NCBI GenBank assembly: GCA_021324545.1
Contig: JAJPIX010000003.1
Coordinates: 1 to 55,789, forward strand
Length of the DNA: 55,789 nt
Reading direction: 5' to 3'
Origin: Alphaproteobacteria bacterium
GTDB taxonomy: Bacteria > Pseudomonadota > Alphaproteobacteria > Micropepsales > Micropepsaceae
The translations under genes and the position numbers were made by a program. Below are positions 9,669 through 17,373 of this stretch, piece by piece. The notes beneath the pieces are model-generated. The model was not told the DNA's origin, searched no databases, and saw nothing but the letters and a program-made list of their open reading frames with translations. The stretch's first letter is position 1, and each line of letters opens with the position of its first letter.

Positions 9669-10021
9669 ACGCGGAACCGCTGAAGATGGAAGCTTCGGCG
9701 CTTCCGCCGGAAGAGCTGGAAGCGTTCACGAAAAAGCTGATCGCGGCGCTGAAGAACGTGTACGATCCGGAGATCCCGGTGGACATCTATGAGCTCGGGC
9801 TTATCTACAAGGTGGACGTGTCCGACAGGAAGGATGTCACCGTCGACATGACCCTGACAGCGCCCGGCTGCCCCGTGGCAGGCGAGATGCCCAACATGGT
9901 GCGAACGGCCCTGGAAGGCGTCGAAGGCATCGGCGAGATCACGGTCAACATGGTCTTCGATCCGCCGTGGACGCCCGATATGATGAGCGAAGAAGCAAAA
10001 CTCGAACTGAACATGTTCTGA
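9665..10021 (+). CDS. sufT: SufT-like MIP18/DUF59 protein
   Basis: Small MIP18-family (DUF59) protein of 118 residues that helps maturation of Fe-S proteins. The start at 9665 overlaps the sufU stop by four bases. Diagnostic segments are YDPEIPVDIYELGLIY and the conserved Cys in LTAPGCPVAGEMPN, followed by DPPWTPDMMSEEAK. Members of the family encoded in suf operons are called SufT. PaaD and the MRP N-terminal domain share the fold, but the operon context favours SufT. The next gene starts on the last base of its stop codon. Confidence 0.93.
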   Translation: MNAEPLKMEASALPPEELEAFTKKLIAALKNVYDPEIPVDIYELGLIYKVDVSDRKDVTVDMTLTAPGCPVAGEMPNMVRTALEGVEGIGEITVNMVFDPPWTPDMMSEEAKLELNMF

Positions 10022-10425
10022 TGAGCGAAACGGTAACTGCGGTGAAACCAAAACGCGAGCGGCCCAGGGCGATCCGCCTGACGGATGCCGCGGCCGCGCG
10101 CATTCGGGAGATCCTGCAAACGGCCGGCGAGGGCAGGGCCTATACGGGCGTGCGCGTGGGCGTGGTGAACGGCGGCTGCGCCGGCATGAGCTACACGATG
10201 GATTACGCCGCCGCGCCCATGCCGAACGAGGAAGTGGTGGAAGACAAGGGCGTGAAGGTATTCATCGATCCCAAGGCGATCCTGTTCCTCATCGGCACCG
10301 AAATGGATTTCGTGCGCGAGAAGCTGGGCGCGCGCTTCATCTTCAACAACCCGAACCAGACGGCCGCCTGCGGTTGCGGCGAGTCGGTGTCCATCACCCC
10401 GGCCAGGGCCGAAGACCTCTCCTAA
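10021..10425 (+). CDS. sufA: A-type Fe-S carrier (SufA/ErpA/IscA family)
   Basis: Last gene of the operon: A-type carrier delivering clusters to apo-proteins. 134 residues from ATG 10021. It has a basic N-terminal tail of about 20 residues, then the HesB domain starting AIRLTDAAAARIREIL. The three conserved cysteines are seen, one in VNGGCAGMSY and two in CGCGES near the C-terminus. It may be called SufA or ErpA; the operon favours SufA. The stop (10423-10425) lies just past the end of the convergent terminator hairpin at 10432-10457. Confidence 0.94.
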   Translation: MSETVTAVKPKRERPRAIRLTDAAAARIREILQTAGEGRAYTGVRVGVVNGGCAGMSYTMDYAAAPMPNEEVVEDKGVKVFIDPKAILFLIGTEMDFVREKLGARFIFNNPNQTAACGCGESVSITPARAEDLS

Positions 10426-10457
10426 AAGAAAGGCCCTGGCGACGTCTCGCCCGGGCC
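10421..10457 (-). terminator. Intrinsic terminator of the leftward SOS-box transcript
   Basis: Read leftward, GGCCC-G-GGCGA pairs with TCGCC-A-GGGCC around a four-base loop (10457 down to 10432) and is followed by TTTCTTTT (10431-10424). This is a strong hairpin plus T-rich tail. In the rightward direction the same hairpin is not followed by a T tract, so it serves the leftward transcript best, although it could weakly stop suf transcription too. Confidence 0.75.
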
Positions 10458-10703
10458 GATCGGTCTTTCGCTACGCAGCAGGCCCGCCGAAGGCCGCATC
10501 AGGCCGACACCACGGTGCACTCTCGCTTCAACCTCCCCGGTTTGCATGCCAGGCCAAGCCTTGCGATCGCCGGTGCAGGAACGTCCTGCATCATCCGGGC
10601 GCGGCTTGGCCTTGCGCGGGGTGCCCGCAAGCTGGCCCCCTTACCTGTCTGTTCTTGCGACATCGCTAGAGCGTCATCCTCAGTCTCCAAAATGCCAAAC
10701 CGG
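10430..10703 (-). ncRNA. Candidate LexA-controlled structured small RNA
   Basis: This stretch fills most of the 429-bp gap after sufA and has no recognisable gene. A leftward promoter (10709-10737) overlapped by an SOS box faces it, and an intrinsic terminator closes it near 10424-10457, so a transcript of about 270 nt is predicted. Its centre folds into nested helices: AGGCCAAGCC with GGCTTGGCCT (10551-10560 and 10603-10612), inner CCGG arms and an innermost GCAGGA-CGT-TCCTGC hairpin (10575-10589). The only open frame is a 54-codon one from an ATG at 10660, with no ribosome-binding site and a basic low-complexity product. It does not resemble tmRNA, SRP RNA, 6S or RNase P RNA as far as I can tell. 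A short SOS peptide mRNA is the alternative. Confidence 0.5.
10551..10612. repeat. Nested inverted repeats inside the SOS-box transcript
   Basis: The outer arms (10551-10560 and 10603-10612) are perfectly complementary over 10 bp. The inner hairpin at 10575-10589 has 6-bp arms around a 3-nt loop, and two CCGG tetramers flank it. The nesting suggests an RNA fold rather than a protein operator. Confidence 0.7.
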
Positions 10704-10705
10704 AC

Positions 10706-10737
10706 GAACATATAGGGAACATATTTTAGGATGTCAA
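10706..10737 (-). promoter_or_regulatory. Leftward sigma-70 promoter overlapped by an alphaproteobacterial SOS box
   Basis: On the minus strand TTGACA (complement of 10732-10737) is followed after exactly 17 nt by TATATG (complement of 10709-10714). GAAC-N7-GAAC at 10706-10720 (GTTC-N7-GTTC on the other strand) is the LexA operator of alphaproteobacteria and covers the -10 region, as expected for a LexA-repressed promoter. No rightward promoter of comparable quality was seen here. Confidence 0.7.
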
Positions 10738-10854
10738 GCCTTTTGAAAGGAACAATATCTTGTATCCGGCGATGGCGCGTGCCACGGGCCGTGCCGCATA
10801 TCGGCCGGCCGCAAATCAGCCTAGTATCGAAACGAATGGAGCGAGGGGTACATC

Positions 10855-11175
10855 ATGAAATTCCAACGATTCGCTGCGGGCTTTTTGCTGCTCGCGGCAT
10901 CAACCGCGGCCGGGCCGGCCGCAGCGGGCGGCGGACTGCGCGTGGGCGAATATGCCTGTTATGGCGCGGGCGGGGAGATTCTGGCCGGGCTCGGTTTCAA
11001 GGTGCTTGATGGAAGCCACTACAACGACCTGGACGGAACCACGCCCGGCTCATACGCGATCAAGGGCGACATGGTGGAATTCCACGGCGGAAGCCTGGAC
11101 GGGCAAATGGGGAGCGGCCTGAAAGACCAGAAGTTCACGATGGGCTCCGGCATCGGTTGCGAGCCTTACAACTGA
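10855..11175 (+). CDS. Small secreted protein of unknown function
   Basis: 106 residues with a clear Sec signal peptide (about residues 1-24: basic MKFQR, hydrophobic core, AAA cleavage region) and a mature part of about 80 residues. Two cysteines, one in YACYGAGGE and one five residues from the C-terminus, could form a disulfide in the periplasm. The mature part is rich in Gly and Asp. The start is supported by GCGAGGGG about 6 nt upstream. No family is recognised. It is followed 49 bp later by another secreted unknown in the same direction, so the two may be co-transcribed. Confidence 0.72.
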   Translation: MKFQRFAAGFLLLAASTAAGPAAAGGGLRVGEYACYGAGGEILAGLGFKVLDGSHYNDLDGTTPGSYAIKGDMVEFHGGSLDGQMGSGLKDQKFTMGSGIGCEPYN

Positions 11176-11224
11176 TCGGGCGGCACGGCGTTCGGACGGG
11201 CGGCATCCGGTTTCAGGGGTTGCA

Positions 11225-11911
11225 ATGACATTGCGAATTCCGGCCCTGGCGATGGCGGGCCTTGTGCTGGCAGGCGCCGCGCATGCGGCCGGATACCGAG
11301 CGCTGGATTGCAACGGCGTCCAGCCCGAGCCTGGCATGCAGAATGTCGGGCTCGCGCAAGTCATTGCAAAGGCCAATTTCGCCAAGAATGAATCCGAGCG
11401 GGCGCATTGCCCCACGGCGGATGCCGCGTGTACGCGGCACGCCTTCCTCCTGCCGGGCGATGCGGTGCTGGGTGAAGCGGGCACGGGCGCGGCCGGACCT
11501 TACGGCTGCATCGCCTATGTCAGCGAAAAGGGAATCGAGACGGACGGCTGGTTTCCCGCCGCGAACCTCAAGCCGCTTGCATCCCCGACGAACTGGGCCG
11601 GCAAATGGAAGCGCGACACAAGCGCCGAGATCGACATTGCGGTGAAGGGCGACACCGCACACCTCACCGGCAACGCCACCGCCAACAGCGGGTCGGCGGT
11701 GAACGAAGGCGACCTCGATGGCGATATTGACGCGCGCGCGCCATATGCCAGCTTCGCCATCGCCGGCGACCGGCAGATCGCCTTCGCAAGGGCCGGCCAG
11801 GATGATTGCGCCGTCGAGTTGCGGCAGCTCGGGCCCTATCTGCTTGTGCAGGACAACAACAACTGCGGCGGCATGGGCGTGTCGTTTTCGGGCCTGTACA
11901 GGAAACATTGA
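11225..11911 (+). CDS. Secreted protein of unknown function
   Basis: 228 residues with a Sec signal peptide (MTLRIPALAMAGLVLAGAAHA, cleavage near 21) and six or more cysteines in the mature part, consistent with a disulfide-bonded periplasmic or extracellular protein. The N-terminal third contains paired cysteines around HCPTADAACTRH. The C-terminal half looks like a beta-rich domain ending CGGMGVSFSGLYRK, a pattern seen in small lysozyme-inhibitor-like or DUF-type periplasmic proteins; I cannot assign it. Preceded by AGGGGTTGCA as a possible ribosome-binding site. Function unknown. Confidence 0.72.
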   Translation: MTLRIPALAMAGLVLAGAAHAAGYRALDCNGVQPEPGMQNVGLAQVIAKANFAKNESERAHCPTADAACTRHAFLLPGDAVLGEAGTGAAGPYGCIAYVSEKGIETDGWFPAANLKPLASPTNWAGKWKRDTSAEIDIAVKGDTAHLTGNATANSGSAVNEGDLDGDIDARAPYASFAIAGDRQIAFARAGQDDCAVELRQLGPYLLVQDNNNCGGMGVSFSGLYRKH

Positions 11912-12104
11912 TCCAGCCGCCCGCAGCGGCCCGCCGGCACATGCCGCTGGGCCCGGCGCGGGAGACGGTCACGGCCGTGGCGACGGCGCGCGCTTCATTG
12001 CCAATGTCCGCAGCCCTGCGCCGTTCGCCGGCCCATGCCGGGAGCCGTGACGCACATGCGGCATTGCGCTAGCCTCTGGCTGCGACTGGGAGGGAAGCAC
12101 CTGC

Positions 12105-12440
12105 ATGACCAAATACATGATCCAGACATCCTATACGGCCGAGGGGCTGCGCGGCTTGCAGAAGGACAAGGCGACCGGCCGCGTGGCCGCGATCAAGAAG
12201 GCCATCGCCAGCGCGGGCGGCAAGGTTGAAGTCGCTTGCTGGTCGTTCGGCGAATGGGACGCCCTGATGGTTCTGGATTTCCCCGACGATACGGATGCGC
12301 TCGCGCTGGTGTTGAAGGAATGCGAATCCGGCCTCGTCCGCACGAAGACGACGGTTCTCATCTCGCCCGAGGAAATGGACCGCGCCCTGGCCAAGAGCGT
12401 GAAATACAGGCCGCCCGGCAAGCAATCGCGCCGCCGGTAG
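12105..12440 (+). CDS. GYD-domain protein
   Basis: Cytosolic 111-residue protein of the GYD family, an alpha/beta ferredoxin-like fold of unknown biochemical role. Family features are an N-terminal beta strand and helix with YTAEGLRGLQKDKATGR, the middle segment GGKVEVACWSFGEWDALMVLDFPDD (Trp/Gly/Asp positions of the GYD motif) and VRTKTTVLISPEEM near the C-terminus. A strong GGGAGGG precedes the ATG. It is followed 14 bp later by the TfoX-N gene in the same direction, suggesting an operon. Confidence 0.88.
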   Translation: MTKYMIQTSYTAEGLRGLQKDKATGRVAAIKKAIASAGGKVEVACWSFGEWDALMVLDFPDDTDALALVLKECESGLVRTKTTVLISPEEMDRALAKSVKYRPPGKQSRRR

Positions 12441-12454
12441 CGCGCCGCCGCGAC

Positions 12455-12847
12455 GTGACTTCGGGGCCGCACCGTTTCGACGACCTGTTTGCCGAATTCG
12501 GGCCGATCAGGCTCAGGCGGTTCTTCGGCGGCGAAGGCATCTATCTCGGCGATGTGATGATCGGAATGGTTTTCGACGACATCATCTATTTCAAGACGGA
12601 TGATGAATCGCGAAAGCCTTTTCTTGCGGAGAAGAGCAAACCGTTCTCCTTCGTGAAGCGCAGCACGGGCGAAACGATCGTCACCACCTGGTTCGCGCTG
12701 CCCGACCGGCTCTATGACGATCCCGAAGAGCTGGCCGCCTGGGCGCGCCGGGCGCATGCCGCTGCGCTGCGTTCGGAAACGGTCAGGAAGAGGCGGACGC
12801 GGGCCGGCACTGCGGCGCCGATTTCGCGACGGCGGGGCAGGAAATAG
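12455..12847 (+). CDS. TfoX/Sxy N-terminal domain protein
   Basis: 130 residues from a GTG at 12455, 14 bp after the GYD gene; in-frame sequence before it lies within that gene. The TfoX N-terminal domain is recognised by FGPIRLRRFFGGEGIYLGD, DIIYFKTDDESRKPF and the closing YDDPEELAAWARRAHAAAL. Stand-alone N-terminal TfoX proteins lack the DNA-uptake regulator's C-terminal domain and their role is unknown, so a competence function should not be assumed. The C-terminal tail is short and rich in Arg. Confidence 0.85.
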   Translation: MTSGPHRFDDLFAEFGPIRLRRFFGGEGIYLGDVMIGMVFDDIIYFKTDDESRKPFLAEKSKPFSFVKRSTGETIVTTWFALPDRLYDDPEELAAWARRAHAAALRSETVRKRRTRAGTAAPISRRRGRK

Positions 12848-12909
12848 GCTCGCATGGCCGCAAGCCCGTCAGGCCGCCGTCGTGGCGGCCAGGCGGGTGT
12901 CCCAGCAGG

Positions 12910-14955
12910 TCACCAGAGCCGGACGCGCTTGTCCGGCGGCAGGTAATATTTGTCGCCGGGCTGCACGTTGAAGGCGTCATACCAGGCGTCGATGTTGCGC
13001 GTGGCCCCGTCAACCCGGAAATGCGCCGGGCTGTGCGGATTGGACAGCACCTGCGCGCGGAGCGCGCCGTCGCGCGTCTTGTCCCGCCAGATCTGGCCAT
13101 AGGACAGGAAGAAGCGCTGGTCGCCCGTGAAGCCGCCCAACACCGGCGCCGGCTTGCCATTGAGCGACAGGTGATAGGCCTTCAGCGAAATGGACAGGCC
13201 GGAAAGATCGCCGATGTTTTCGCCCATCGTGAGCTTTCCGTTCACGAAAAGCCCCGGCAGGGCTTCGTAGCCGTCGTACTGCGCGCCAAGCGCGGCCGTG
13301 CGTTCCTCGAAATTCTTGCGGTCCTGATCGGTCCACCAGCTGCGCAGCATGCCCGAGCCGTCGTATTTGCTGCCCTGATCGTCGAAGCCGTGGCTGATTT
13401 CATGCCCGATCACCGCGCCGATGCCGCCGTAATTCACGGCATCGTCCGCGTTGGGGTCGAAGAAGGGCGGTTGCAGGATGGCGGCGGGGAAGAAGATCGA
13501 ATTGAAGACGGGCGTGTAATACGCGTTGATCGTGGGCGGCGTCATGAACCATTCGTTGCGGTCCACGGGCTGGTCGATGCGGTTCAGCCGGTATTTCCAT
13601 TCGAACAGGTCGCTGCGCTCGATATCGCCGATCAGGTCGTTGCGCCGGATGACGAGGCCGGAATAGTCGCGCCATGTATCGGGATAGCCGATGTGCGGCG
13701 TGAAGGCGTGAAGCTTTTCCAGCGCCTTCTGCTTCGTGGCGTCCGTCATCCAGTCAATCGTGCGGATGTCGGCGTCATAGGCCTTGAGCAGGTTTGCGAC
13801 CAGTTCTTCCGCCTTGGCCTTGGCGGCGGGCGGGAAATACTTCGCCACATAGAGCTTGCCGAGCGGATGGCCAAGCCGGCGGTCGAGCAGATGCACCCCG
13901 CGCGTGGCGCGATCAAGCTGCTGGTCCTGACCGTTCAGCACCTTGCCGTAGAAGGCAAAGTCCGTGTCGTCAAACCGCTTGGGCAGATAGGCCGACATGG
14001 TGTGCAGATAATGCAGCGTCAGCCAGTCGCGCCAGACCGGCACGGGCGTGGCGGCAAACAGCTTCGCCATCGGCGCAATGGCGGTGTTTTCGCGCACGAT
14101 CACATGCCGCGGGTTGCCCGACGCGTCCTTCGCGGAAAGCCCCTCGGCGGCAAAAAAGGCCGCCCATGGAAAGCCCGGCGCGTAAGCCTCAAGCTCCGCA
14201 AACGTCATCGGATTGTAGGTTTTGTCGGCATCGCGGCGGTCGGCGGCGGGCCAGTGCAATTTGGCGATTTCGGTTTCCAGATTGAACACCGCGTCGGCGC
14301 GGGCCGTTGCATTCTTCGCGCCGATAAGCACGAGCATGCTGGCGAGATATTTCCGGTAGGCTTCCCGCGTCGCCACAATTTCCTTGTCGGTGCGCAGGTA
14401 GTAGTCGCGATCGGGCAGGCCAAGGCCGCTTTGCGTGAGCATCAGGACATAAACGCGCGGATTCTTGGGATCGGGAGCGATGCGCCCGCCGAACAGGCTG
14501 TCGGTTCCCCGGTCCGGCGCGCCCATGGCGCCCGCGATATCGGCATATGTCTTCAGCGACGCCAAATAGGCGAGGTCGCGCCGGGCGGGCTTCAGCCCGT
14601 TGGCTTCGATGGCCTTTGTGTCTTCGAAGGCATCGTAAAGGTCGCGGAGCTTTTTGCCCTCCGCATCGAGCTGGCCGTAGGACCTGGCCTCCAGTTCCTG
14701 AACGATGTCCTTCATCCGGTTTTCGGAGCGGATTTCCAGTTCGTCGAACGAGCCGGTTGAGGTGCGGTCGGGCGGGATCGTGGCCTGCTTCAGCCACGCG
14801 CCGTCGGCATAGAGGAAAAAGTCGTCGCCGGGCTTGACCATCTTGTCCATGTTGTTGAGGTCAACGCCCCATTCTCCGAACATGGGCTTGGCCGGCTGGG
14901 CGCCCGCGACGGTGGCGCAAAACAGTGCGCCAAAAGCGATTGCGACGTATTTCAT
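12910..14955 (-). CDS. M13-family zinc metallopeptidase (neprilysin-like), copy 1
   Basis: Exported zinc endopeptidase of 681 residues that cleaves peptides, in the PepO/neprilysin family. A Sec signal peptide (MKYVAIAFGALFCATVAGA) is followed by the long M13 N-terminal helical domain. The zinc motif HEISH is in VIGHEISHGFDDQG near residue 516, the third ligand is in GENIGDLSG, and the protein ends in the family-typical RVRLW. The substrate motif NAYYTP also fits. It lies 65 bp downstream of a second M13 gene in the same direction and probably arose by duplication. Confidence 0.95.
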   Translation of the reverse strand: MKYVAIAFGALFCATVAGAQPAKPMFGEWGVDLNNMDKMVKPGDDFFLYADGAWLKQATIPPDRTSTGSFDELEIRSENRMKDIVQELEARSYGQLDAEGKKLRDLYDAFEDTKAIEANGLKPARRDLAYLASLKTYADIAGAMGAPDRGTDSLFGGRIAPDPKNPRVYVLMLTQSGLGLPDRDYYLRTDKEIVATREAYRKYLASMLVLIGAKNATARADAVFNLETEIAKLHWPAADRRDADKTYNPMTFAELEAYAPGFPWAAFFAAEGLSAKDASGNPRHVIVRENTAIAPMAKLFAATPVPVWRDWLTLHYLHTMSAYLPKRFDDTDFAFYGKVLNGQDQQLDRATRGVHLLDRRLGHPLGKLYVAKYFPPAAKAKAEELVANLLKAYDADIRTIDWMTDATKQKALEKLHAFTPHIGYPDTWRDYSGLVIRRNDLIGDIERSDLFEWKYRLNRIDQPVDRNEWFMTPPTINAYYTPVFNSIFFPAAILQPPFFDPNADDAVNYGGIGAVIGHEISHGFDDQGSKYDGSGMLRSWWTDQDRKNFEERTAALGAQYDGYEALPGLFVNGKLTMGENIGDLSGLSISLKAYHLSLNGKPAPVLGGFTGDQRFFLSYGQIWRDKTRDGALRAQVLSNPHSPAHFRVDGATRNIDAWYDAFNVQPGDKYYLPPDKRVRLW

Positions 14956-15020
14956 GTCAGATACTCCGGGATGTCATGAAAAGCGTGCGCCGCCGGATTG
15001 CTCCGGCGGCGCGGGTCTCA

Positions 15021-17090
15021 TCACCAGAAATGCACGCGCTTGTCCGGCGGCAGATAGTATTTTTCGCCGGACTGCACGTTGAATGCGGCGTACCAGTCGT
15101 CCTGGTTGCGGGTTGCGCCGATCGCGCGGAATTCCGCCGGGCTGTGCTCGTTGGAAAGCACCTGCTGGCGCAGCGCATCTTCGCGCATCTTTGTGCGCCA
15201 GATCTGGCCGTAGGACAGGTAGAAGCGCTGGTCGCCCGTGTAACCGTCGAGCACCGGCGCGGGCTTGCCGCCCAGCGAGATGTGATAGGCCTTGAGCGCA
15301 ATCGCGATGCCGGCGTTGTCGGCGATGTTCTCGCCCATCGTGTTTTCGCCCTTGATGTGCAGGCCCGGCAGCGGCTCATAGGAATCGTATTGCGCGCCAA
15401 GCGCCTTCACCCGCTCTTCAAATGCGGCGCGGTCGGCCGGCGTCCACCAGTTGTTGAAGGCGCCGGTGGCGTCGAACTTCGAGCCCTGGTCGTCGAAGCC
15501 GTGACTTATCTCATGCCCGATCACCGCGCCGATGCCGCCATAGTTCACCGCATCGTCCGCGTTCGGGTCGAAGAAGGGCGGCTGCAGGATGGCGGCCGGA
15601 AACACGATCTCGTTCCACTGGAAATTGTCGTAGGCGTTCACGGTGGGCGGCGTCATGCCCCATTCGCTCTTGTCCACCGCATTGTCGATGCGGACGAGAT
15701 TGCGGTTCCACTCGAACGCATTGGCGCGCTTGATGTCGCCGATCAGGTCGTCGCGGCTGATGACGAGCTTCGAATAATCCCGCCATTTGTCCGGATAGCC
15801 GATCTTCACGCCGAAATGGTGCAGCTTGTAGAGCGCCTTTTCGCGGGTGGCCGGCGTCATCCACGCGAGCGTGCGGATGTCGGCGTCATAGGCCTTGAGC
15901 AGGTTGTCGACGAGCTCCACCGCCTTGGCCTTGGCCGACGGCGGGAAGTATTTGGCGACATAGAGCTTGCCCAATGCTTCACCCATGGCGCCGTCGAGCA
16001 GGTGCGCCGCGCGCGTATCGCGCGGAAGCTGCTGGGTGTTGCCCTGGAGCACGGTGCCGTAGAAGGCGAAATCTTCCTGGTCGAACGCCGTGGGCAGATA
16101 GGCGGCATAGGCGTGCAGATAATGCGCCGTCAGATAGTCGCGCCACACCGGGATGGGCGTGTCCGCGAAAATCTTCGCAAGCTGCGGGAAGGCGGACTTC
16201 TCGGCGACGATCATGATGCGGTCGTGACCGAACTTGTCGGTGCCCGTCAGGCCGCCGGCTTTCAGGAAAGCGTCCCACGGAAATTGCGGCGCCAGCGCCT
16301 TCAGCTGGGCCAGCGTCATGGGATTGTAGATCTTGTCGATGTCGCGGCGTTCCTCGCGCGGCCATTCGACCTGCGCCATCTTGTACTCGAGGTCGTAAAC
16401 CGCCTGCGCGCGGCTTTGCGCATCGCTGAAGCCGGCGAGCGTGAACATCTTGGCCAGGTGGGCCTTGTAGGCATCGCGCGTCTTGGCAAGCGCGGGATCG
16501 TCTTTCAGGTAGTAGTCGCGGTCGGGCATGCCCAGGCCCGACTGGCCCAGATCAATCTGGTACTTGCTGGAATCTTTCGCATTGATGCCGATGCCGCCGC
16601 CGAACGGTCCATCGAGACCGAGATCGGGCCGGCCCATGGCCGTTGCCACATCCTCGAGCGAGTTGAGGCTTGCAATATAGTCGAGATCGGGTTTCGCCGG
16701 CGCAAGCCCGCGCGCATCGATCTGCTTTGTGTCCATGAAGGCATCGTAGAGATCGCGCAGCTTTTTTTCTTCGTCCGAGAGGCTGGCGTAGGGCTGCGAA
16801 TCCAGCGACGCGGCGATTTCCTTCATGCGCTTTTCGCTGAGGATGCGCAGGTCCTGAAAGGCGCCGGTGGACGCGCGGTCGGGCGGAATCACGGCGGTCT
16901 TGAGCCAGGTTCCGTTCACATAGTCGAAGAAGTTGTCGCCGGGTTTGACGGACTTATCCATGGCCGTGAGGTCCACGCCCCATGTCCCGTATTGCGTGTG
17001 GCCACCCTCTGCCAAGGCGGTGCCGGCCAGCAAGGCGCAGGCAAGCGCGCCGGCCATGAACAGACTGCGTCGCGAAAGCGGACGGGACAT
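15021..17090 (-). CDS. M13-family zinc metallopeptidase (neprilysin-like), copy 2
   Basis: 689 residues from ATG 17090, which has GAGGAG 8 nt upstream; the longer in-frame start at 17186 has neither. The signal peptide contains a twin arginine (SRRSLFMAGALACALLAGTALA), so either Tat or Sec export to the periplasm is possible. HEISH lies in VIGHEISHGFDDQGSKFD near residue 525, the third ligand in GENIADNAG, and the C-terminus is RVHFW. Strongly similar to copy 1 in order of motifs, and both are probably co-transcribed. Confidence 0.95.
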   Translation of the reverse strand: MSRPLSRRSLFMAGALACALLAGTALAEGGHTQYGTWGVDLTAMDKSVKPGDNFFDYVNGTWLKTAVIPPDRASTGAFQDLRILSEKRMKEIAASLDSQPYASLSDEEKKLRDLYDAFMDTKQIDARGLAPAKPDLDYIASLNSLEDVATAMGRPDLGLDGPFGGGIGINAKDSSKYQIDLGQSGLGMPDRDYYLKDDPALAKTRDAYKAHLAKMFTLAGFSDAQSRAQAVYDLEYKMAQVEWPREERRDIDKIYNPMTLAQLKALAPQFPWDAFLKAGGLTGTDKFGHDRIMIVAEKSAFPQLAKIFADTPIPVWRDYLTAHYLHAYAAYLPTAFDQEDFAFYGTVLQGNTQQLPRDTRAAHLLDGAMGEALGKLYVAKYFPPSAKAKAVELVDNLLKAYDADIRTLAWMTPATREKALYKLHHFGVKIGYPDKWRDYSKLVISRDDLIGDIKRANAFEWNRNLVRIDNAVDKSEWGMTPPTVNAYDNFQWNEIVFPAAILQPPFFDPNADDAVNYGGIGAVIGHEISHGFDDQGSKFDATGAFNNWWTPADRAAFEERVKALGAQYDSYEPLPGLHIKGENTMGENIADNAGIAIALKAYHISLGGKPAPVLDGYTGDQRFYLSYGQIWRTKMREDALRQQVLSNEHSPAEFRAIGATRNQDDWYAAFNVQSGEKYYLPPDKRVHFW

Positions 17091-17228
17091 TCTTGAAGCT
17101 CCTCGATGAAATGATGACGGGCGGCCCGGCGGGCCCCGTTTCCGTTGGTGACCGAGAATTGGGCCGCAGTTTCGGCCCGCTTTCAAGTCACGGAAGCGTC
17201 ATAAGAAGCTATCGGACCGTCATATGCG

Positions 17229-17269
17229 GCGCGAATGGTGCGCAGGTGTTGCGCCTGCGCCATTCGCGC
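17229..17269. repeat. Long imperfect inverted repeat
   Basis: GCGCGAATGG then CGCAGG (left arm 17229-17246, with a 2-nt bulge) pairs with CCTGCG and CCATTCGCGC (17254-17269) around a 7-nt loop. It sits in the 283-bp gap between M13 copy 2 and the RTX-like gene, both leftward, and has no T tract on either side. It could be a Rho-dependent or processing hairpin after the RTX-like gene, or a REP-like element; I saw no other copy in the window. Confidence 0.55.
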
Positions 17270-17373
17270 GAAAGGCCATTGGCCCGCCGCAATCGCGAAG
17301 GGCTTGTTGCGGCGTTGGGCCGGGCGGATGGGGGACCCTCAGGGGACCGAAGGTCGCACCCGCCGCACCAGGA

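Noticed and set aside
10430-10703. Known structural RNA (tmRNA, SRP RNA, 6S, RNase P).
   Set aside because: The hallmark sequences of these RNAs are absent and the length of about 270 nt does not fit most of them.
10499-10711. 70-codon frame starting inside the SOS-box promoter.
   Set aside because: Its ATG is part of the -10 box, so it would be upstream of the transcription start; only the internal 54-codon part could be translated, and it has no ribosome-binding site.
12236-12455. Longer N-terminus for the TfoX-N protein.
   Set aside because: The extension lies wholly inside the GYD gene and the TfoX domain begins after the GTG at 12455.
14925-17096. 723-residue open frame antisense to M13 copy 2 (also long antisense frames at 3783-5987, 13021-14760, 26108-28216 and 38310-40829).
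   Set aside because: They lie opposite genes with clear domains and signal peptides. Their translations are low-complexity Arg/Gly/Ala/His-rich and have no start site support. They are the codon-bias shadow expected in GC-rich DNA.
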